A stretch of DNA of 64,000 nucleotides, from contig OY482851.1 in the NCBI GenBank assembly GCA_960531495.1, positions 13,108,319 through 13,172,318 of the forward strand, read 5' to 3'. Within the stretch, counting starts at the first letter, position 1. The number at the start of each line of letters is the position of its first letter. Below are positions 35,931 through 46,560 of this stretch, in pieces. The position numbers and the translations under genes were made by a program. This DNA comes from Zeus faber. Lineage: Eukaryota; Chordata; Actinopteri; Zeiformes; Zeidae. Below the pieces are notes generated by a model, which worked only from the letters and a program-made list of their open reading frames with translations, was not told the DNA's origin and made no database searches.

Positions 35931-36213
35931 CTTTGCTCATTCCTAAACTAAAAGACAGGAAAAATAGTGAGAAAGCACAACAGTGCCTCACCAAACAGTC
36001 GAGTATCGTACCTCACACCAACTTGCGCGAGTTAGGAACCTGAAAGGTGAACAGTAGAATGCTGTGAATTTGAGAATCTCGATGTTGGACTCTTCTTGCG
36101 CGAAGTAAGAAAAGAGGAAGAGAGGACAGCGTCCTCACTTCTGCTGCCATTCGGTGTGAATGTAGAGTCTTAGATTGGATTACATGATTGCAGTCCCTGC
36201 GATAGGGAACACT

Positions 36214-38070
36214 TTATAAAAATACATAGCTCAGTACATATTGAGAACATTTTTTACACAGTTTTATACATTTGCTTTAAATCATTTAAATAATATATTG
36301 GAAAGGGATTTCCAAGCTAGGCATATTGTTTTCTTTTAAGGGATAGTGTTGCTGATTATGAACCTATAGAAAATAGACTTAATAGAGAGTACTTGGATTC
36401 ACAAAAAAAGAAAATTGATTGATTGAAAACGGATTGCCAGATGCCCACCACCATTTGCTGCAAAGAGGATTTATTATCTGAATACATTGCAAAGAAAAAT
36501 TTCATTTATGGATTAACAAGGAATTGGCTTGATAAAACACTTGCTGTTTCTATCCAAATACAGATAATCACCCCAATCAACGTGGCATACAGATGCAAAT
36601 AGTGGTCACACACACATTTGTTAGTGTGTGTGGTATTTGTTCATATAAAGAAAAGCTTTGGGGATGTTCCGGATTCAAGCCTGGATTGGTAGGAATACTT
36701 CAGACACTATTCAGCTGGTATTCAGCTCTTTCCTGTCAACCACAGACCGTCACTTTAGTTTTAAAACGCTCGATCTCGGCAAGATGGACCGTCAAAACCC
36801 ACAGAACAAAAATTGGGTTAAGGTTCCCCGCGAGGATAGATCAGCCGTGGTGAAACGGCTCGGAAGAAAGACAGAAATCACTGTCATTTGAAGGTGACTG
36901 GTTTTGAGCTCATTCCTTACATCCTTACATTCTCGCTCAGACGGCTGCCTCTTCATTCCAGCAGCTTCCCCCTCTCTCGTTGTTCAGGACAAGGTCGTGG
37001 CACATTCCCACGTGGGAATGTGATTACCAGATTTAAAACAGCAAAAACAATCACATGCCACTGAGCGGGGCCGAAACAACTGGTTATTTGTTTATTCATA
37101 TCGGGTTATGACCTGCCAAAAACCGACCTGCAGTGTCTCACGTTCCCGTGTGATCCAATATTCCCTCTTTCTCAGAGTTGCCAGATGACCTAAAGAACCA
37201 TCCCTTCTCTTTTAACAAGCGATGGGAACTGGGGTTGTCATTATTTGTTCCCATTGACGTTTGATCAGGCGCTTTGCTCTCCCTCTGTGTTTTTTATTTT
37301 TTATTTTATTTCATCTTCTCATTTTTGTGCCTTCATTCTGCCTGGTTGCTCTTTAGGAATAAATCAGACTACTCAGGCTAATGTGGGTGTGATAAGCCGT
37401 CGGGATGTTGAAACTTGGCCGTAGCCGAGGCAAACAGTTCTTGGACTCAAATGGAATACAATCAGTCAGTAAGTAGATGAGCCACAACAGTGTACAAATC
37501 TAATTATCCTCTTAACAGCGGTTTAACCAGAATCAGTTCAAGCTAATGTCTTATGTCATTAAAACTTTTATTTTTTTAAGTACATTAACACAGAAAGAGT
37601 GAAGCGAATCGAAGGCACTAGGATAGAGAGAGAGAAGGAAAAAGTCATTTGTTATAATTATAACACAGGAACCCCTCGTTGGCAGCATTTCCCTGGGCCC
37701 CGGATTCGGTTGCTCGCTGACGCCTTGGGCCGCCGGCTTTACAGCATCGCTCCGCCCCGACCTCGCCCCTCATGTCCCCGGCCCCCGGGGGCTCGGGCCC
37801 ACTGCCGCCCGGTCCGCCGGGCCTTTAAATTCCTGATTTTTTTTTTTAAGAATGGCTCATATTATATACGCAATATTGGTTATAATATACGCAATATTTT
37901 TTGGGACTTTTAGACTGGTAGACTATTCTAACTTTAAACTTCCATTTAAACGTAATGGAAATGATGGTCATTAGGAACATCACTATTCTGAATGTGTCGG
38001 AACAACCAGCAAGGGGACTGAACATTTTGTTAATTTATCTGTAACGCCAACACCATAACCAAGAACCAGC
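36214..38070. other. Presumed intron sequence with a perfect 22-bp palindrome
   Basis: No exon was recognised. A perfect 22-bp palindrome lies at 37001-37022 (see its own entry). A GC-rich patch is at 37675-37830. A small tandem duplication containing ATACGCAATATT is at about 37866-37900. Confidence 0.5.
37001..37022. promoter_or_regulatory. Palindromic overlapping RBPJ sites with central E-box
   Basis: The 22-bp sequence is its own reverse complement. Its core TTCCCACGTGGGAA holds CGTGGGAA (the RBPJ/CSL consensus) on both strands, sharing a central CACGTG E-box. The outer bases extend it to ACATTCC and GGAATGT, which resemble TEAD motifs. Factor assignment is from known consensus sequences; function is not shown. 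Confidence 0.45.
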
Positions 38071-38074
38071 TTTA

Positions 38075-38235
38075 AAAATATGAATTTAATTTACAAGCGC
38101 TGCACAGCGCTTATGCATGAAGCGCGCTGCCTGTTAATTAGCGGCAAACGCTGTAATTATTCTTCTTAATGTGTCGGGACAATTTGTTTCCAATTAAAAG
38201 CCCTCTGGTGTTTCATTCACCGGTCCAGCCATATA
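38075..38235. other. TAATTA-rich block with a palindrome, candidate non-coding element
   Basis: A palindrome with 8-bp arms (AAGCGCTG, 2-nt spacer) lies at 38095-38112. Homeodomain-type cores follow (GTTAATTAGCGG, GTAATTATTC, CCAATTAAAAG). No repeats or open frame of note. Possibly a conserved regulatory element. Confidence 0.35.
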
Positions 38236-38398
38236 GGTTTTAAGGTTCATTTCGACAAGGTGCAGCTCCCAGAGTTTTTATTTTTCCTGCGACCCACCAA
38301 CCAATGAAAAACTTGATCGACTAATGTTTATCGAATATTTGGAAGCAGCCCAAGTATAGGGTGCATGCTACACTGAGAGTTATTTTATATACTGTGTC

Positions 38399-38706
38399 AG
38401 GGCTGGGCTAGATATCGTCTGATTATATTCTCATTATAGTTAAATGTTGTCTTCGAGGCTGCACTGCAGTGCAGTCATGCAGTTTTCTGAACTTTCTAGA
38501 CTATTCCAGCTGCTCCGATCACTGCCTCGACCTGCTTGTGCGTAATATCTACGTTACTAAAGATCGTTTCTCACATTTTTCTTGTGTGTAAATATCTCAT
38601 GAAAAACACCAGTAGCCATCATCAAAATATCTCGCAAAAACTATCGATGTCGCGATACTCGTCAAAATTTTTTGTGACATTTGGTTTTGGCAATATCACC
38701 CAGCCC
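38399..38706. mobile_element. MITE with GGGCTGGGC termini
   Basis: Starts GGGCTGGGCTAGATAT and ends with the inverted form ATATCACCCAGCCC. At 308 bp it carries no coding sequence and is typical of short fish DNA-transposon derivatives. No target duplication was resolved, because the right edge abuts a TG array. Confidence 0.75.
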
Positions 38707-38710
38707 GACA

Positions 38711-38827
<117 letters not shown>

Positions 38828-38829
38828 CT

Positions 38830-39630
38830 TAGTGTATTTATATATGTATGTGTATGTATATATATATATCTTATATAGTTTAAATTGGGTTGTTATGTAC
38901 ACATTATAATTATGTCTAATACAGGAATTTGTAATTGTTTCCCCCTCTGTGCGCTGACATTTCTCATGTGTGGAGGTGTTTTCATTGCACTCTGATTCCA
39001 CCGTGTGCCTTAGAAACAGTCAGTGCACCCCTTTGCATCCGGCTTCTTTGGTTTCAAAGAAATGGTGCTTTCACTCTATTGTCATTTTGAGAACATACTC
39101 ACCCGGTTTCCGTGGCAACTGGCAGAACAACCTGGACTTGAACCTTTTGGTGGCCAAGCAGCATTAAGGGGATTGTCGCCGAGCATGTTGGGAGGCTCTG
39201 TGTCCGGACCGTCTCCGGCTTGTTATGGCGAGTGCAGTCGTGACCTTTCCGTGTCTCCGGCTTTAATCCGCTGTCTTGTCAACAGTTTGGTGCCCAGACA
39301 CTCGCGCTATTGTTTCTGCGCTCGGACTGTACATGGCAGGTTTATGTGTTTGCTGTTCTGTCGTAACCCCATACAGGATATTCCAGTCCTCGGAGTGAGC
39401 GTTGTTTAATTTTGCTCCTTTAATTGCTTTGGGGTTTCGCTATGCGACCAGCGAAAGGCAGACAGCTCCTGCCAGACAACCCATTCCCGTTTTGTAATCC
39501 ATGCGTGTCCCCGTCTGATATATAATGTACCTTGATATTTAAAATCATATTTATCGAGCCACAGTGACGCTTAATTACGCCGTGTGTTTTATTAAGGGAC
39601 TTCTGTACCGAGGTTCTCTCTGGATTACGC
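38830..39630. other. Presumed intron sequence, no exon seen
   Basis: Mixed sequence with no repeat family recognised. The frame at 39023-39409 has no known motif or exon borders. Confidence 0.4.
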
Positions 39631-40152
<522 letters not shown>

Positions 40153-40160
40153 ATCACGTG

Positions 40161-40482
40161 TAGGGATGCACCGATTGTGAAATTCTGTGCCTTTACCGAT
40201 GTTGGCCAATGCCGACGTTTTCGGAGTTCCGAATTAATGCAGCATCACTTCCTGCTTGGAGCCGTGTCCGCGTCTTCTGGAATCGATCGTGGATGGCGTC
40301 ATTCTCACAGACGGATAAAAAAAAAAAAAAGCCAAAATGGGTCACTGAATATACTTTGGCAGGTGTTAATATACCCGGGAGGCCCCCCAAAGTATAGTCT
40401 ATGTGTTGGAAACACTGGATAAACATAGGCCGATGCCAGTCAACAAGGCCAATATATAAATAGATATATCGATGCATCCCTA
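40161..40482. mobile_element. hAT-type MITE with 8-bp target duplication
   Basis: Termini TAGGGATGCACCGAT and, inverted, ATCGATGCATCCCTA. The flanks are ATCACGTG (40153-40160) and ATTACGTG (40483-40490), an 8-bp target-site duplication with one change, as made by hAT transposases. The 322-bp body is non-coding with a short A run. Confidence 0.9.
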
Positions 40483-40699
40483 ATTACGTGTCCCTAGGCT
40501 AACTCTGGGTGGAAGAGGAATGAAACAGAATGAGAGTTACATCTCCTATTCTCGGAATTCCATATTAGTTTCCTGTCACTCTTCATCTGGGTTGGAATGC
40601 TGTGAAAGGATGCACCCGTGACGATGAGCAGACAGCCCTGCGTCTTCCGAGGTCACAGATGACTCTGTCGATATAATCTCTTGAGGGAGAAAATCTGGG

Positions 40700-40980
40700 T
40701 TGGCCTGGGTATTGAGCGGGATCTCACGGTTCAGTTGGATTTCGATACAAAGGGTTCACGATACGATTCGATATTTAGACTTTTTTTTATCCATAATGAG
40801 AATGGCTACCAACTTTTCAGTTAACTGCTCTGGCGTGCGTTACAAACATATTTCATTGAACTATTTCATTTATTTGTGATAAGGGTGGCATTTTGTTTTA
40901 GCGGAAAATGTTGCGTAACTTCCAAACAGTGTCAATATTACAATAATTTAAATAGATTCAGAATTGAAACAAAACCATAT
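40700..40980. mobile_element. Probable hAT-related fragment
   Basis: The segment with GATCTCACGGTTCAG, TTTCGATACAAAG and TTCACGATACGATTCGATAT resembles the subterminal CGATA-rich part of dispersed fish hAT repeats. The rest of the interval is AT-rich. Ends were not resolved. Confidence 0.35.
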
Positions 40981-40982
40981 GT

Positions 40983-41252
40983 ACACAGATCAGCCACAAC
41001 ATTAAAACCACCACTAATAACCACTACTTATACTGTGTAGCTCCCCCTTGTGCCACCAAAACAGCTCTGACCCGTGGAGGCCTGGACTCCACAAGACCTC
41101 TGAAGGTGTCCTGTGGTGTCTGGCACCAAGACGTGAGCAGCAGATCCTTTAAGTCCTGGAAGTTGTGAGGTGGGGCCCCCATGGATCGGGCTTGTTGTTC
41201 CAGCACATCCCACAGATGCTCGATGGGATCGGACCCTAACCCCACCCATCCA
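40983..41252 (-). mobile_element. Tc1-like fragment (3' end)
   Basis: The left end ACAGATCAGCCACAACATTAAAACC is the terminal repeat. The minus strand encodes the transposase C-terminus with DPIEHLWDVLEQQ, which holds the last catalytic residue. Homology to the 10 kb copy runs to about 41252 and includes the same bases just before DPIEH, where an intact enzyme would have SPDLN. The 5' two thirds are absent. Confidence 0.88.
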
Positions 41253-41799
41253 AAAACTGGTCAGCCCTGCCTGTCGGAGGTGTTGCCTTGTGGCTCGAAG
41301 AAAAAGCTTGAGCCCGTGCTCAAACATCAAACCAGTTTTCGTGTTGACACAGTGTAAGGCCAGTGAGGCCTCAGCGCATTCAGCTTTGTGTGGGTTCAAA
41401 CACTCCGCTGCCTCTAACTGTTGAGCTTGAAAGCATGAGATGAAATGAAATGAATTTTGGTTTTATTGGTTGCGGTTCACCGTGTCCTGTTCCCACCAAT
41501 ATACCCACCGAGGCAGTGCGGTCTTCAGTTGGTGGTACCGTACCATTATGACTCAAATCTAGCTCCTTACTGTACCTACTGATTTACCCGTAATCACTTG
41601 GTTTATCACTTGGTTCTGGTTTATATTTAATGCCATCAACATTCAAATTTTGATTCTTACGTCTGTTCACTACAGCCATTTTTTGGGGGTTTTTTAATAT
41701 CTAAAATGCATATGAAATGAGTCATATGATAAAGTGAGCTTCAAGTCATTGATTTCTAGCGACATCTAGCACTGTGCCATTTGGCCCAAATCCTGATGT
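41253..41799. other. Stretch beside the Tc1 fragment, no gene seen
   Basis: The minus-strand frame from 41399 into the Tc1 fragment (starting MNPHKAECAEASLALHCV) was not recognised. It merges with the fragment in a non-transposase frame, so it is probably fortuitous. The rest is AT-rich. Confidence 0.35.
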
Positions 41800-42374
41800 A
41801 GGTCATACCATATCTCGATAACGATATATATCGTGATATAGCACGTTTTCTCTTTCTCTCTTTCGCTTTCTTTCTAATTGTTTGTATTAAAAAAGAAAAG
41901 CACATGGTAAAGCCTCTTTGTGATGCGGCGCAGCGTGGAAAAGGCGGTGGACGGGGCTCTCAAATTCACAGGAGGGCAAAATAAGGACCTGCTGTATATA
42001 TCAAAATCCCACTTATTCGCAAAATTTAAGATCTAAAATAAAACTGAAACCTTGAAGTGAAACGCTATCGGCAAACAAAAAGCTGCTTGGGCACGGCTCG
42101 GTCGCCACCTTATGTTGCAGCGGCGCTGTAGAAGACGGGCAAATGTTGTAAAAATCCGTCCAGTGACTAATTTCCCAAAGCGCCACGTTCAGCCATGTTT
42201 GTTTACATACGCTCCCAAATGCAGATAACATGAAGCACCATGACATCAATTATTTGCGTAAAGCAGCTATGTCGCTGATTTGCAACATAGCGATAGAAAC
42301 GGTATAAAAAATAGATCTTTGGATAGGGGTTTCTCTATCATCTCATGATGTACATGGTCATATTGCACAGCCCT
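41800..42374. mobile_element. MITE-like repeat ending ATTGCACAGCCCT
   Basis: The right end CATGGTCATATTGCACAGCCCT and the left part TCTCGATAACGATATATATCG with TATAGCACG are characteristic of dispersed fish MITEs with AGGGCTGTGCAATAT termini. The left boundary is approximate. Confidence 0.55.
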
Positions 42375-42660
42375 AGGGACGTCAATGATTGAAGTGCTGA
42401 AATGATGCTGTGTTTGATCGTTCATGTCCTTTTATGTGTAGGCAGGTACCAGGTACTTTCCCGATTTCCCATTTCCAACTGCTCGTGCTTGTGGGTATTG
42501 CCGTATGAGTATTTAACGTGGCAGGCTGCCAGACTCATTTTCCGCAGGCATGCTAATACAGGCTGCTTTGACGTAGATAGAGGGATTGAGGAATTTGCAC
42601 GTATGGCTGCGCTTATATTTTACGTGTGTGTTCTGTATATTTACGCGTGATGCGTGTAAG

Positions 42661-42663
<3 letters not shown>

Positions 42664-42718
<55 letters not shown>
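42664..42718. repeat. (TG)n microsatellite
   Basis: A TG array with one TTT interruption. Confidence 0.97.
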
Positions 42719-43672
42719 CTTTATGCGTGCCTATGCCTGCAGCCTGCCCTGTGTGTTTGTGTTGCTTTAGTCGTGTGCACTGTTGAACCTCGCTCGGGCT
42801 CACTTGGCTGTCGGTGGAAGGAAACGTCGGAGAATTTGGCTGGAATGCAATAAAGGTTAATGTTTATTTAAGGGTCCAGTGGAAAGCAGGGAAATGTGGA
42901 ACGGTGCTGGTTGTTTCTCTGTCAATGTCACGGGAAGCGACACCCGGTGACCCAGGCTCTTCCCTGGACACCCCTGGGCTTGCCGGGGTTCCACGCCGGT
43001 GGTTCTTCTCACCGGTGTGATCCACTTGGGAAGGGAAATGGTGGAGGAGGAAAGATGTTCTCAATCAGTTGTCCACGATCCAAAACCTTCATTATTTGCA
43101 GCTTGGAAATTCACTGCTCTCCTTTGAGTTTGTGAGTTTTAACCTTGTTCCTCTGACTGGGACGAAAATGAAATTAGAAAATACCCCATTATGGAAAAAA
43201 TCCTACACACGATTATTTTGGTCAATATTGACATCACAATTATTTAACACGATTACTCATTGACTTTGGAAATATCATGCGCTTAATGAGCTTCAAAGAA
43301 CAAATTTGGATTTTCTTGAACTTTAAATATAGTGACACTGAAAAACAAAGTAAAAATGAAAAATTGAGATAAATAAATACATTACATAATAAATTGTATA
43401 TAAAAAAGATATGATATACATTTAAATATAGAATATAATCATCGTCGTCTGCGTTCTGATTATATGCGGGGACGTTGAAGCGGACCGAGGGACTCTCTCT
43501 TTCTTTATTCCCTCTCCTTTTGCTGGGATGGGGGCAGCGCCAGGCTCGGGTTGGGAGGAGGGGGGGTCCAGTTTAAGTTGGTGTTTGAGGAAGACCCGCC
43601 GCGACCGGAGGGTGGTGCGCTGCCAGCCAGGAGAGCCCCGCGATTACTCTTTATTTGTTTCGGACATGGAAA
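42719..43672. other. Presumed intron sequence, no exon seen
   Basis: Mixed sequence to 43140, AT-rich to 43440, then GC-rich to 43640. No exon or repeat family was recognised. Confidence 0.4.
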
Positions 43673-44333
43673 CTAGGGGTCGACCGGCATGTTTTTTTTC
43701 AGGGCCGATACTGATTATTAGTAATCAAGGAGATCAGTGACCGATATTTTGGTCCGATATACATTTGCAGTAAAAATGGCAATTTTTGTGTCAAAATTGA
43801 CAGTAACACAAACTCCAACACAAAGTTCCTTTAAACATCTGTTTTATTAAATAGTAGAAATTTAGAAAACAACATTTCGAAATAATATTTTTAAAAATAA
43901 ATTGCAGGGAGCTTTTAGCAGCATTTCTATGTGAACTGAAATGAAATTTTGAATAGATAAAAATAATTTACTAAATATCTCCCCAAAACCAGCTCCATTT
44001 TACTGTTTAAAAACAATGTTTATCAGGTTTTTTTTTCCTGTAAAAATGAATAGATTGTGAAAATATAACGGGAACGCAGCTCCTGCTCCCTGTCTGCCTG
44101 TCTCTCCTCTCTCCTTCTCTGTCTGTCTCTCCTCTCTCCGTCTCCCTCCCTCACGCCTCTGTCATATGGGATGGGATGTGTTCCCGCTGTATTCTAACAA
44201 TGTCATTTGACTTTATCCTCGGAATTCTGACTTTATTCTCAAAACTTAATTGAGACTTTAAAGTCGAATTTACAAATTTATTCCCAAGATTTACTCTTTA
44301 AACTCGGAATTCGGCGTTTATTCTCGAAATATA
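43673..44333. mobile_element. hAT-related repeat fragment and degenerate tandem tail
   Basis: Starts CTAGGGGTCGACCGG with the following TTTTTTTCAGGGCCGATACTGATTATT, a dispersed fish repeat. A CTGT/CTCT patch lies at 44085-44150. At 44208-44333 is a degenerate tandem repeat built on GACTTTATTCTCGGAATTC. The relation of these parts is uncertain. Confidence 0.5.
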
Positions 44334-44478
44334 GGGGGGCTTTTTTGGGTTGTTTTTTTTGTTTGTTTTTTATACTGTTCCGTAAACCTCAGCACAGAGT
44401 TTTGTGATGTTTATTTCATCTTCAGCAACATCAGGATTCTTACCTTTGAAAAAGACAGCCTCTCGTCTCAGCCGTGCA

Positions 44479-44493
44479 TCTCTCTCTCTCTCC

Positions 44494-44537
<44 letters not shown>
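44479..44537. repeat. (CT)n microsatellite
   Basis: A CT array with CCT/GTC interruptions. Confidence 0.96.
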
Positions 44538-44539
<2 letters not shown>

Positions 44540-45135
44540 GCTCCTCTTTCCCATGTCCCTCGCAGTATCTGCTGTGGTGTCCTCGCGCCTCCCTCACTAC
44601 CGGGAAGCTCTGCCGTCGCTCCCTCTTCCAGCAGAGAATCTATTTCTCTAGGGAGCGTATTTCCGCTTGACCGGCTGGGATCGGCGGTCCCAGCCACTCA
44701 AGCGGTCCACCGCTTCAGCTCCACCGGTTTCACCCTTCCCCTGAAAGTGGGCGGGAGACGGGCGAACTGAATGACGTAGCCCTTAGTGACCGTCCTCCCT
44801 AGATCCACGGAGCTGTCGTGTACGCACGCCGAGCCGCCGCTCGCGGTGGCAGCGCCCGCTTGGCGCGCACCGCACTGGGTGCCCGCGTGCCCGTTTATTC
44901 TGCAGGTCCGTCAAGTCTGCGCTTTGAGCCCGGGCGTTTCGCGAGCGTGCCGGTGTAGCCCGCGATTGGACGGGTGTGTGTAGCTCGCTCACGTTTTATT
45001 GTCAAATATGTGATTGGGCTCCAATGGTGCCTTGTGGTGCTGTAGGGGTTCGTGCACAGTGGAGCGGCGTTTATAACAGGAGCCTGCTGCACTTTCACGG
45101 TGATATAACTCGTTGAAGGGGACCGCCGGGGGGGT
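44540..45135. other. CpG-rich block, no exon recognised
   Basis: Strongly GC- and CpG-rich, with inverted CCAAT motifs (GATTGG near 44963, GATTGG near 45013). It adjoins a DIRS-like fragment, so it may be part of that element rather than a host promoter. Confidence 0.35.
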
Positions 45136-45420
45136 GTGGGAGCCGGGATGGTACCAGGAGGAGTGGCGGCGCGAATGGGACCGGCTCCCGCACTAATGCC
45201 AGCCGGGGGAGTGGGCTCGCCCTCCGACATCGCTCCTTCGCAAGAGTCCTTCTCGTGCCAGCGTCTCCCGACGGTCGCCGGGGGGAAGGTGGGCGCGGGC
45301 CCGACACTCCGCGGTGTCCTCCAGGAGCAACGCCCTCGGTGCGCTGCCGAGCGCGGCACGCGGCACAGGGCCGACGCCTCTCGCCTTCTCCTGGACACCA
45401 TGACTGTTTTCTCACGGACG
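45136..45420 (-). mobile_element. Second DIRS-like fragment (Gag region)
   Basis: On the minus strand FPPATV and KDSCEGAMSEG parallel LPPATV and KRDASEGAMSAG of the 35.7 kb element, with matching order and spacing. Nucleotide similarity is visible around CGACGGTCGCCGGGGG versus TGACGGTGGCCGGGGG. Only this part of the element was recognised. Confidence 0.65.
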
Positions 45421-46312
45421 GAAAAAAGAGAGTTACGGCGATATAAAAGAATGTATGAGAATGCACTGCCTCGCCGGACGTTACCCGAGCTGGTGATTCA
45501 CACCGACTCACGCGCGTGGGATCCGAGAGACGTGGAAATACAAGCTCTTGTATGGATTCTTTTCACGCCAAGCAAGAGGACATGCTGTATGTACACATAC
45601 TTTTCATCGTCACTGTTTCAATTTTGTTCCCCAATATCCTCTCCCCCATTAGCCCATGACCATTTGTGCACCCACATGAGGCACAAGACTGTGGCATTTC
45701 TAAGAAATATCATTACAATATTATTTGGATCAGAGCTTTCAATGCTCTACCTGCATCCATGAGGTCGGCCATATCTAGATGTCCAGCTCAGTGCATTGGG
45801 GCATCTAGGTTTCCATATCTACGATATCGCCCCACACTGCCCCTAGTGGCCATTTTGTCACTTTCATAGTATTTTATCTGCCACAGCACACATGTGCACT
45901 TCCATGTACAGTATGTGAGCAGGGGGTGGAGACAGTGGGACCACCTTCCAGAGGCGGGAACGAAACTGTGGATTCCGTAGAAACAGGTTCTGTCTCTCTG
46001 CCTTGGCAGGGGTAAGCTGTTGTGACGAGGTAAATCCCTGATGTACTCCCTTATACTGTAGGTTCTTCAGAGGACTGCTCCTCACACCTCAATTCCTTTG
46101 CCTCGTTTTTTTTTTTTTGGCGTCCCTCTCAGAGGATGAGAGGCGGCTTTATAAGCTCCGTACCAGAAAACAAAAAAGAGGGAGAGGAGGATAAAAAAAA
46201 AAAGAAAGCTGGAATGCAGCACTGACAGGGACATGCATCATCACGGCTTCTTTGGTGCATTCATTTCGGAATTGACTGTAACAGACGAGGTTGTTTACTA
46301 GCGACAGTGTTT

Positions 46313-46313
<1 letters not shown>
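45421..46313. other. Presumed intron sequence with a CTCF-like motif
   Basis: No exon was recognised. CTGCCCCTAGTGGCCA at 45837-45852 resembles the vertebrate CTCF core on the complementary strand, matching at most positions. T and A runs lie near 46108 and 46191. Confidence 0.4.
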
Positions 46314-46357
<44 letters not shown>

Positions 46358-46373
46358 TACACACATACACACA
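46314..46373. repeat. (CA)n microsatellite
   Basis: A CA array with ATAC variants at its right end. Confidence 0.97.
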
Positions 46374-46382
46374 ACGTACGGT

Positions 46383-46560
46383 AGGGCTAAACGATTTGGG
46401 AAAAATAATCAAATTACGATTTTTAAACCCATAGTATTGCGATTTAGTATCTAGTTTATTTTTTATTTTTTTAACATCCTTATCTCCTGTATTATTAACA
46501 AAACACAAGCAGTAAATCATTCTATAGTATGACCAACAAAACATTAGATACAGTCAACAT
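46383..46560. mobile_element. hAT-like MITE fragment
   Basis: The left end TAGGGCTAAACGATTTGGG, then AATCAAATTACGATTTTTAAA and GCGATTTAGT, matches the common fish AGGGCTGAACGATTTGGG repeat. A right end was not resolved; CAGCCCTATTGGTTCGAT at 47151-47168 is a weak candidate. Confidence 0.5.

Larger units (their letters stand above)
34000..36213 (-). mobile_element. DIRS-like retroelement, degraded, interrupted by a Tc1 fragment
   Basis: An inverted terminal motif CCTATCGCAGGGACTGC reads inward from the left (about 34463) and, inverted, from the right (about 36187-36208). Between them, on the minus strand, lie a Gag-like and a reverse-transcriptase-like reading frame in pieces. Left of the inner terminus is a 50-bp inverted repeat of the CCATGGTTCTCTGAGAAGGG type often seen at fish DIRS ends. 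A Tc1 fragment occupies 34684-35184. Stops and frameshifts make it inactive. The exact left boundary is uncertain. Confidence 0.7.
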
